Below are positions 1 to 5,208 of a stretch of DNA of 7,585 nt, in pieces. This stretch comes from Treponema sp. (lineage in GTDB: Bacteria > Spirochaetota > Spirochaetia > Treponematales > Breznakiellaceae), in contig JAISTO010000161.1 of the NCBI GenBank assembly GCA_031272575.1, positions 1 to 7,585 of the forward strand, written 5' to 3'. The notes under the pieces were generated by a model, which saw only the letters and a list, made by a program, of their open reading frames with translations, had not been told where the DNA came from and ran no database searches. The stretch's first letter is position 1; each line of letters starts with the position of its first letter. A program made the position numbers and the translations under genes.

Positions 1-84
1 GAATTGGTCAAGATGCGGAATGACGAATTGGTCAAGATGCGGAATGACGAATTGGTCAAGCCGCGGAATGACGAATGGGGGTGA
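1..84 (+). other. Possible 3' end of an upstream reading frame made of the tandem repeat
   Basis: Frame 1 is open from the window edge to a TGA at 82-84. The 24-bp units are a multiple of three, so they encode an eight-residue repeat, ELVKMRND, two to three times; the 25-bp C unit then brings in the stop. This could be the tail of an upstream gene that has run into the repeat, or a chance open frame through non-coding repeats. Repeats of this kind often give spurious ORFs, so coding is doubtful. Confidence 0.2.
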
Positions 85-146
85 GACGCGGAATGACGAA
101 TTGGTCAAGCCGCGGAATGACGAATGGGGGTGAGACGCGGAATGAC
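1..146. repeat. 24/25-bp tandem repeat array, six units, open at left edge
   Basis: Six head-to-tail units end in the shared core CGGAATGAC: 1-24, 25-48, 49-72, 73-97, 98-121 and 122-146. There are three variants: A (with GGTCAAGATG; units 1 and 2), B (with GGTCAAGCCG; units 3 and 5) and C (25 bp, with GGGGGTGAGA; units 4 and 6). The order is A-A-B-C-B-C, and the 49-bp B-C pair at 49-97 is repeated exactly at 98-146. There are no unique spacers, so this is not a CRISPR array. It begins at the first base of the window and probably continues upstream. No function can be assigned. Confidence 0.95.
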
Positions 147-214
147 GGAGGAGGGACACCACTCCCTACTCCCCAAGCGCTTCGCGCCCCCTACTCCCTA
201 CACAAGGAGCAACC
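147..214. other. Leader spacer upstream of the binding-protein gene, with short direct repeats
   Basis: This is the gap between the tandem array and the first gene. It holds two copies of CCCTACTCCC (164-173 and 189-198) on either side of the 8-bp palindrome AAGCGCTT (175-182), so it could be an operator-like site. I see no convincing -35/-10 pair. A regulatory role is only a suggestion. Confidence 0.35.
204..209 (+). promoter_or_regulatory. Shine-Dalgarno site of the binding-protein gene
   Basis: AAGGAG lies 5 nt before the ATG at 215 and fixes that start. Confidence 0.85.
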
Positions 215-1465
215 ATGACGACAAAACAATACGCGCTTACGGCGCTTGTGTGCCTGGCGCTGGCGGGGCCCTGCTTTGCGAAGGGGGCGCAGGACGCGGC
301 GGCGGCCGACCCCTCGGGGCTTTCCGGGCGGCTCACGCTGTGGATTGACGACGCGGAATGGGGGCGCAGGCTTGCCTCGGCGTTCCGCAAGGCGCACCCT
401 GGCGTGCGCATAACCGTGCAGCAGGTCGGCAGCGTCGAGGCCGCGCAGAAGGCGGCGCTGGACGGGCCCGCGGGCTTCGGGCCGGATGTCTTCCTTATGG
501 CGCAGGACAAAACCGCGCAGGCCATTACGGACGGCATCTGCCTCGCGCTGCCCGCGGAACTACAGGCGCGTTACGAAAGCGTCATCCTCGAGGCCTCGCT
601 CAAGATCGGCGCGTCCTCCGGCGCGCTCTACGCGGTGCCGCTTTCCACGGAGAACATCGCCTTCTTTTACAACAAGCAGCTTTTGGGCGCGGAGCCGGTA
701 CCCAAAACCTTCGAGGAGGTAATCGCCTTCGCGCAGAAGTGGAACAAGCAGAACCGTTACGCGCTCCAGTGGGAAGTGAAGAACGGCTACATCAATTACT
801 TCTTCCTTACGGCCTTCGGCGCGTCCCTCTTCGGGCCCGCGGGGAACGACTATATACTGCCCGGCTGGGACGGCGAGGAGGCGGCAAAGGGGCTTGCGTT
901 TCACAACAGCCTCCGCGCGTATTTCCCCATTGACGCGGACTCCGCCACCTTTGAAAACACGGTGGGCAGGTTTCAGCGGGGCGAGGCGCCCTTCACGATT
1001 ACCGGGCCCTGGGCTATCGCGGAGGCGCGCCGGAACGGCGTCGACTTCGGGGTGACCAAACTGCCCACCATAGCGGGGAAACAGCCGCGCTGCTTCAGCG
1101 GGAACATTTTCGCCGCGGTCGCGAGCGCCTCGCAGAACCAGGCGGCCGCGTTCGCGCTGCTCGACTTCATGGTGAGCGTGGAAGGCGAGGCGCTTATGTA
1201 CAAGGCGACCGGCAAACTGCCGGCCTACAAAGACATAAGCGGCATCCCGGAACTCGCGGCCGACCCTTACCTGGCGGGCATACAGGAGCAGTCACCCTTC
1301 GCGGACCCCATGCCGGTGATCCCGGAGATCGCCGCGATCTGGGGCCCGCTCGAGACGCTCTTCGGCGCGACCTGGAACAAAGCGGCGGCAATCCCCGACG
1401 CGCAAAAAGCGGCCCTCGACGCGTACGACACCTCACTGCTGCTGCTGGGCAAATCGCGCAAATAG
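215..1465 (+). CDS. Extracellular solute-binding protein family 1, MalE-like (maltose/maltodextrin type)
   Basis: A 416-aa periplasmic or membrane-anchored binding component of an ABC sugar importer, probably for maltodextrins. Residues 1-22 form a signal peptide with a hydrophobic core (residues 7-19); cleavage after FA at 22 is plausible. Cys20 follows Pro, a poor lipobox, so lipidation is uncertain. The mature protein follows E. coli MalE through its length: TLWIDD (41-46), GPDVFLMAQDK (89-99), STENIAFFYNK (144-154), ITGPWA (262-267) and the late IWGPLE (375-380). Trp266 and Trp376 correspond to MalE sugar-stacking Trp230 and Trp340, and Glu146 to Glu111. Met95 stands where MalE has Trp62, so the ligand contacts differ. 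Length is normal for the family. No malF/malG-type permease or ATPase lies in the window. Two amylase lipoproteins follow on the same strand, which supports an alpha-glucan ligand, though the repeat region between may separate the transcripts. The family call is firm; the ligand is inferred. Confidence 0.9.
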   Translation: MTTKQYALTALVCLALAGPCFAKGAQDAAAADPSGLSGRLTLWIDDAEWGRRLASAFRKAHPGVRITVQQVGSVEAAQKAALDGPAGFGPDVFLMAQDKTAQAITDGICLALPAELQARYESVILEASLKIGASSGALYAVPLSTENIAFFYNKQLLGAEPVPKTFEEVIAFAQKWNKQNRYALQWEVKNGYINYFFLTAFGASLFGPAGNDYILPGWDGEEAAKGLAFHNSLRAYFPIDADSATFENTVGRFQRGEAPFTITGPWAIAEARRNGVDFGVTKLPTIAGKQPRCFSGNIFAAVASASQNQAAAFALLDFMVSVEGEALMYKATGKLPAYKDISGIPELAADPYLAGIQEQSPFADPMPVIPEIAAIWGPLETLFGATWNKAAAIPDAQKAALDAYDTSLLLLGKSRK

Positions 1466-1475
1466 CCCAGTGAAG

Positions 1476-1640
1476 AAAGTAACCGCGAATTACGCGAATT
1501 TACACGAATGGACGCGAATTAAAAAAAGTAACCGCGAATGAACGCGAATGAACGCGAATTTTAAGAAATGTGTGATATATCCATTCGTGAAAATTTGTGA
1601 ATTCGCGTAATTCGCATAATTCGCGTAATTCGCGGTTAAA
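1476..1640. repeat. CGCGAAT-rich intergenic repeat with a long imperfect inverted repeat
   Basis: This fills nearly the whole gap between the binding-protein and first amylase genes. The left half carries CGCGAAT-type words at 1484, 1493, 1503 (CACGAAT), 1513, 1533, 1543 and 1553, mostly 10 bp apart. The right half carries their complement at 1583, 1593, 1601, 1610, 1619 and 1628, about 9 bp apart. The ends are a perfect 20-bp inverted repeat (1481-1500 against 1618-1637), and a second 10-bp pair lies inside (1503-1512 against 1580-1589). A 15-bp direct repeat, AAAGTAACCGCGAAT, occurs at 1476-1490 and 1525-1539. The content is lower in GC than the genes. It looks like a copy of a dispersed intergenic repeat family and could fold into a large hairpin in RNA. 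Open frames through it are low-complexity and probably spurious. Confidence 0.85.
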
Positions 1641-1645
1641 TTTTT
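1618..1645 (+). terminator. Possible terminator-like end: right arm of the long hairpin plus T run
   Basis: The right arm of the 20-bp inverted repeat (1618-1637) is followed after AAA by TTTTT at 1641-1645. This resembles an intrinsic terminator for the binding-protein transcript, but the stem is long, imperfect and AT-rich with a large loop. The T run is immediately before the ribosome-binding site of the next gene, so if it terminates, the amylase genes would need a promoter inside the repeat or a readthrough mechanism. Not demonstrated. Confidence 0.3.
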
Positions 1646-1651
1646 GAAGGA
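1646..1651 (+). promoter_or_regulatory. Shine-Dalgarno site of the first amylase gene
   Basis: GAAGGA lies 5 nt before the ATG at 1657. A second in-frame ATG at 1663 would have 11 nt of spacing, so 1657 is preferred. Either start keeps the lipoprotein signal intact. Confidence 0.8.
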
Positions 1652-1656
1652 ACAAT

Positions 1657-3594
1657 ATGGCTATGTTGAAAAAGTGTCTCCTTGCGGGGCTTGGCTTTTT
1701 TTTGGTCTCCTGCGCGCAAGCGGGGCTGACCACTTACAATAAAATTTTCATCCTGGGGACGAACGCGGCGACCGGCGGGAACCAGGATGTAACGGCCGGG
1801 GCGGAACTGGAAAACCTGGGGGACGGCATTTTCGTCTGGGAGGGTGACCTAAACGCGTCCGACCTCTTTCGCTTCCACGACGACACGGTCACCGGGTACC
1901 TCGACGGCAACTGGTTCAACGCGGAGACGCAATACCAGAGCGCCCAGGGGACGCGGCAGGTGGTCCTTGCGTCCGGCACCGGCAATCAGTGGTCCGCCCC
2001 AGCCGGCGGCGCCTATACGATCACCCTTGACACGCAAAGCCTTAAGGTGACCTTTGCCTTTAACGGCACGGTGGAGGAGCCGCCAGAGGAAACGGACCCG
2101 CCTGACGACACGACCCCCGCTGCCAGCCCCCAGGGTTTGTACCGCGCCTACTACGAAATCTTCCTCGGCGCCTTTTATGACAGCAACAGTGACGGCATAG
2201 GCGATCTCGACGGCCTCACGCAGAAACTGGATTACATCAACGACAACAACCCGAACTCGAACACGAGTCTGCACGCGGGCGGCATCTGGCTCATGCCGAT
2301 TATGCCGAGCCCCACCTACCACAAGTACGACGTCACCAATTACAAGGCGGTCGATTCCTCGTACGGGACGATCAGCGATTTCGACGAGTTCATCGCGGCC
2401 GCGCATGAGCGGGGCATCGCGGTGATTCTCGATCTCGTGATCAACCACACGTCGGCCGGGCATAGCTGGTTCACGCAGGCGCGGAACGGGAACACGGACT
2501 ATCAGGCTTACTATAACGTTTCGTCAACCAAAGTGAACAGCTCCTACTACGCCCTCGGCAGCACCGGCAAATACTACCAGGCGGTGTTCTGGGATCAGAT
2601 GCCCGATCTCAATTTGAACAACCCCACGGTGCGCGGCGAAATCGAGGGCATCGTCGACTTCTGGATAGCGCATGGCGTGGACGGGTTCCGTCTCGACGCC
2701 GCGATGCACTTTATCGGCGAGACCCTCGACAGCCCCGACGCGGCGGCAAGCGCGGTCCTGCTGCGGGACTGGTTCATGCCGTACTGCAGATCCAAAAAGA
2801 GTGACATCTATGTTGTGGGGGAGGTGTGGAGCGGCGAAAGTACGATGATCAACTTTTACGACAGCACGATGAGTTCCGACTTCAACTTTAAGTTTGCTAT
2901 GGGGGGGGACGTCTACAAGGCGGTCACTTTATCGAACACCGGTCAGAATTTTGCAAGCACGGTCAAATGGTGGAACGATTCGATCAAGGCGCGTTACGCG
3001 GGCGCCATCGACGCGCCGTTCCTGTCCAACCACGACAACGTGCGGATCGCCAGCACCTTCGGCAATACTGTTGATCAACTGAAAATGGCCGCCGCGCTCT
3101 ACCTGCTTATGCCGGGGAATCCCTTCATCTACTACGGCGAGGAGCTCGGCGAGTACGGCGGCAGCCAGAACGACGAGAGCAAGCGGGGCCGCATGGTCTG
3201 GTCGAAAACAAACACCACCGGTATGTGCAATACGCCGTCGGGCGGCAGTCCGGGCGAGCCCGCGCAAGGAGTGGCAGAGCAGTTGAATGACTCGTCATCG
3301 CTTTTGCGCTTTTACATCGACACGCTCAAACTGAAAAACCGGTACCCCGCCGTGGCGGACGGTACCATAACGGCCATCACCGTGGACTCGGCGGTGTCCG
3401 CATGGCGCATGAGCAGCGCGGACGAAATGGACGTCGCCGTCCTGCACAACCCGTCCGCAAGTACGAAGACGGTGAGCATAACCGGCGCGAAAAAACTGGG
3501 CGGTTACCTCAGCGTGCAGGGCGGCGCGGTAACGCTCTCCGGCACGAATGTCACCCTGCCTGCCCGCACAAGCGCCATAGTGGAATTGGAGTGA
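1657..3594 (+). CDS. GH13 alpha-amylase-family lipoprotein with N-terminal SusE/SusF-like starch-binding domain (subfamily GH13_36 type)
   Basis: A 645-aa enzyme that should hydrolyse alpha-1,4-glucans at the cell surface or in the periplasm. Residues 1-18 with lipobox LVSC (Cys19) mark a lipoprotein. Residues 26-137 resemble the small beta-sandwich starch-binding domains of SusE/SusF, with exposed Trp61, Trp86 and Trp112 and the ending GAYTITLD. An acidic Pro/Asp/Glu/Thr linker (139-157) follows. The GH13 barrel runs from about 161 to 560: calcium-type motif DSNSDGIGDLDG (175-186), region I DLVINH (259-264), MPDLN (315-319), region II GFRLDA with nucleophile Asp347, region III VVGEVW with acid/base Glu389, region IV SNHD with Asp460, and YYGEELG (492-498). 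A C-terminal beta domain ends the protein. Region II has DAAMH where many alpha-amylases have DAVKH (Lys to Met350). A G8 run lies in the reading frame at 2901-2908. The next gene is a paralogue 2 nt downstream. GH13 is certain; exact specificity (amylase, neopullulanase or mixed) is not. Confidence 0.93.
   Translation: MAMLKKCLLAGLGFFLVSCAQAGLTTYNKIFILGTNAATGGNQDVTAGAELENLGDGIFVWEGDLNASDLFRFHDDTVTGYLDGNWFNAETQYQSAQGTRQVVLASGTGNQWSAPAGGAYTITLDTQSLKVTFAFNGTVEEPPEETDPPDDTTPAASPQGLYRAYYEIFLGAFYDSNSDGIGDLDGLTQKLDYINDNNPNSNTSLHAGGIWLMPIMPSPTYHKYDVTNYKAVDSSYGTISDFDEFIAAAHERGIAVILDLVINHTSAGHSWFTQARNGNTDYQAYYNVSSTKVNSSYYALGSTGKYYQAVFWDQMPDLNLNNPTVRGEIEGIVDFWIAHGVDGFRLDAAMHFIGETLDSPDAAASAVLLRDWFMPYCRSKKSDIYVVGEVWSGESTMINFYDSTMSSDFNFKFAMGGDVYKAVTLSNTGQNFASTVKWWNDSIKARYAGAIDAPFLSNHDNVRIASTFGNTVDQLKMAAALYLLMPGNPFIYYGEELGEYGGSQNDESKRGRMVWSKTNTTGMCNTPSGGSPGEPAQGVAEQLNDSSSLLRFYIDTLKLKNRYPAVADGTITAITVDSAVSAWRMSSADEMDVAVLHNPSASTKTVSITGAKKLGGYLSVQGGAVTLSGTNVTLPARTSAIVELE
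2901..2908 (+). repeat. G8 homopolymer inside the first amylase gene
   Basis: Eight G in a row span the last base of the Met415 codon through the first base of the Asp418 codon. This lies between the codons for catalytic Glu389 and Asp460, so a one-base slip here would remove the third catalytic residue and the C-terminal domain. Confidence 0.95.
3588..3591 (+). promoter_or_regulatory. Shine-Dalgarno site of the second amylase gene, inside the end of the first
   Basis: GGAG lies 5 nt before the ATG at 3597 and overlaps the last codons of the preceding gene. It decides the start at 3597 over the upstream in-frame ATG at 3402, and implies translational coupling. Confidence 0.8.
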
Positions 3595-3596
3595 AT

Positions 3597-5165
3597 ATGA
3601 AAAACAGTGTCCTTTTTATCAGTATGCTGCTGATCGCGTTCCTCGCGGCAGCCTGCGCGTCCGCGCCGGAAACGCCGGAGGCCCCCCTCCCCGAGCCTGA
3701 GGGCTTTGTTGCGAAGCGGCCGCTCAGGGGCAATTACGGGGTGTGGTACGAAATCTTTGTCGGCTCGTTTTATGACAGCGACGGCAACGGCACCGGCGAC
3801 CTGCGGGGCATCATCGAAAAACTCGACTACCTCAACGACGGCAACCTGGCAAGCAGCACGAGCCTCCATGTGGACGGCATCTGGCTCATGCCCATTATGC
3901 CGAGTCCGAGTTACCACAAGTACGACACGACCGACTACTGCGCGATAGACCGCGCGTACGGCACGATGGCGGACTTCGAGGCGCTCCTCGCGGCCTGCCG
4001 GGAGCGGGGCATAAAGGTGATCATCGACCTCGCGATGAATCACACTTCAATCGCGCACCCCTGGTTCAGGCGGGCGCAGGCAGGCGATCCAAAATATCTC
4101 CCGTATTACAGTACCTCCGCCACGAAGCAGAGTGACAAATACTATCCGCTCGGCTTTAATAATCTGTACTACGAGGGGGTGTTTTGGGATCAGATGCCCG
4201 ATCTCAATTTCGACCACCCGGACGTAAAGGCCGAGTTTGAAAAGATCGCGGACTTCTGGCTCGACAAGGGCGTCGCGGGATTCCGCCTGGACGCGGTAAA
4301 GCATGTGTATGTTGACCAGGCAAAGGGCACGGACTGGCTGCGCTGGTTCACCCGGTACTGCAAGTCGAAAAAGGCTGACGTGTATCTGGTCGGCGAAATG
4401 TGGGATACCACCGGCGCGATACTCGCGTTTTACGAAAGCGGGGTGCCGTCCCTCTTCAACTTCGCGCTGGCGCAGAAAACCGGCCTTATTCCGCAGTCGG
4501 TGGGAACGGGCAACGGCCAGGGCTTTGCCACCGCCATGGTCAACCTGGAAAAACTTATCCGCGAGCGGAACCCCGGCGCTATTGACGCGCCGTTCATTTC
4601 CAACCACGACATCGATCGCTCCGCGGACTTTTTTGCCGGGGACCTTGTCCGCCAGAAGATGGCCGCCGCGCTCTACCTCTTCACGCCGGGGAACCCCTTC
4701 ATCTACTACGGCGAGGAGCTCGGTATGCGCGGCTCAGGCCGTGACGAAAACAAGCGCGGCCCGATGATCTGGTCGGTGCGGAACCGCAAGGGGCAGACCC
4801 GCGGCCCCTGGGAAATGGACTACCGCTGGAAACCCGCGGCCGGCCTCCGCGAGCAACTGGCGGACGCCGCGTCCCTGCCGCGCTTTTACATCGAGGCCGT
4901 CAAACTGAAGAACCGCTATCCCGTCACTTTCTACGGCGTCCCCGCGCTGCTCCCCAACACGGACCGCGCTCTTGCCGCGTACACGCTCAGCGCTGACGGC
5001 GTCACCGTGGGGGTGCTACACAATCTCTCCGCCGCGGAAAAAACGCTCCCCCTGCCGGGCGCCGTACGCATAGGCGGCTTCCTCGCGGCCCAGGGCGGCG
5101 AGCCCCGCCTCGAAGGCGCCGCCCTGCGCCTCCCCGCTTTCTCGACCGTCCTGGTGGAGATGTAG
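3597..5165 (+). CDS. GH13 alpha-amylase-family lipoprotein, paralogue without the starch-binding domain (subfamily GH13_36 type)
   Basis: A 522-aa glycoside hydrolase acting on alpha-glucans outside the cytoplasm. The start at 3597 gives a clean signal peptide (residues 2-19) ending in AAAC, a relaxed lipobox with Cys20; the longer frame from 3402 lies inside the previous gene and would bury the signal. A short Pro/Glu-rich tether (22-36) replaces the starch-binding domain of the neighbour. The catalytic barrel runs from about 46 to 440: DSDGNGTGDLRG (60-71), region I DLAMNH (144-149, Ala where Val is usual), MPDLN (200-204), region II GFRLDAVKH with nucleophile Asp232, region III VGEMW with acid/base Glu267, region IV SNHD with Asp338, and YYGEELGM (371-378). 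A C-terminal beta domain follows. All catalytic residues are present. The gene is 2 nt downstream of its paralogue, and identical stretches of 25-29 nt are shared, indicating tandem duplication or gene conversion. The two probably differ in anchoring and in the substrates they prefer. Confidence 0.92.
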   Translation: MKNSVLFISMLLIAFLAAACASAPETPEAPLPEPEGFVAKRPLRGNYGVWYEIFVGSFYDSDGNGTGDLRGIIEKLDYLNDGNLASSTSLHVDGIWLMPIMPSPSYHKYDTTDYCAIDRAYGTMADFEALLAACRERGIKVIIDLAMNHTSIAHPWFRRAQAGDPKYLPYYSTSATKQSDKYYPLGFNNLYYEGVFWDQMPDLNFDHPDVKAEFEKIADFWLDKGVAGFRLDAVKHVYVDQAKGTDWLRWFTRYCKSKKADVYLVGEMWDTTGAILAFYESGVPSLFNFALAQKTGLIPQSVGTGNGQGFATAMVNLEKLIRERNPGAIDAPFISNHDIDRSADFFAGDLVRQKMAAALYLFTPGNPFIYYGEELGMRGSGRDENKRGPMIWSVRNRKGQTRGPWEMDYRWKPAAGLREQLADAASLPRFYIEAVKLKNRYPVTFYGVPALLPNTDRALAAYTLSADGVTVGVLHNLSAAEKTLPLPGAVRIGGFLAAQGGEPRLEGAALRLPAFSTVLVEM

Positions 5166-5174
5166 GGAGAGGAG

Positions 5175-5200
5175 GCCTGCCCACTTGTAAGTGGGCAGGC
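5175..5200. terminator. Perfect 26-bp palindrome between convergent genes, probable bidirectional terminator
   Basis: The 12-bp arms at 5175-5186 and 5189-5200 are perfectly complementary around a GT centre, giving a GC-rich stem of about 10-11 bp in practice. It begins 9 nt after the amylase stop codon and ends 8 nt before the stop of the convergent gene. A C8 run (5202-5209) follows instead of a T run, so it is not a textbook intrinsic terminator on either strand; it may stop transcription with Rho or serve as a 3' stabilising hairpin. Confidence 0.7.
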
Positions 5201-5208
5201 TCCCCCCC

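Noticed and set aside
1..146. CRISPR-like array
   Set aside because: The units are contiguous and near-identical with no unique spacers, and no cas gene is present.
124..348. Plus-strand open frame of 74 codons beginning in the tandem repeat
   Set aside because: It overlaps the start of the binding-protein gene in another frame, has no Shine-Dalgarno site, and begins inside repeats.
350..364. Copy of the tandem-repeat core (GACGCGGAATG) inside the binding-protein gene
   Set aside because: Only about 10 bases match, and they encode the conserved DDAEWG segment, so chance is the simpler explanation.
1571..1590. CRP-like operator beginning TGTGA before the first amylase
   Set aside because: The second half-site does not match TCACA at the right spacing, and the sequence is explained by the repeat.
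1500..1733. Minus-strand open frame through the intergenic repeat
   Set aside because: Its peptide (REL/REF-like words) is a translation of the CGCGAAT repeat itself and has no independent coding support.
1849..2463. Minus-strand open frame of 204 codons opposite the first amylase
   Set aside because: It is fully antisense to a strongly supported GH13 gene, is Val/Arg-rich without recognisable motifs, and is explained by GC-rich codon use.
3402..3596. Upstream ATG extending the second amylase by 65 residues
   Set aside because: It lies inside the first amylase gene, the extra residues are Arg-rich and unlike a protein domain, and it would bury the lipoprotein signal that starts at 3597.
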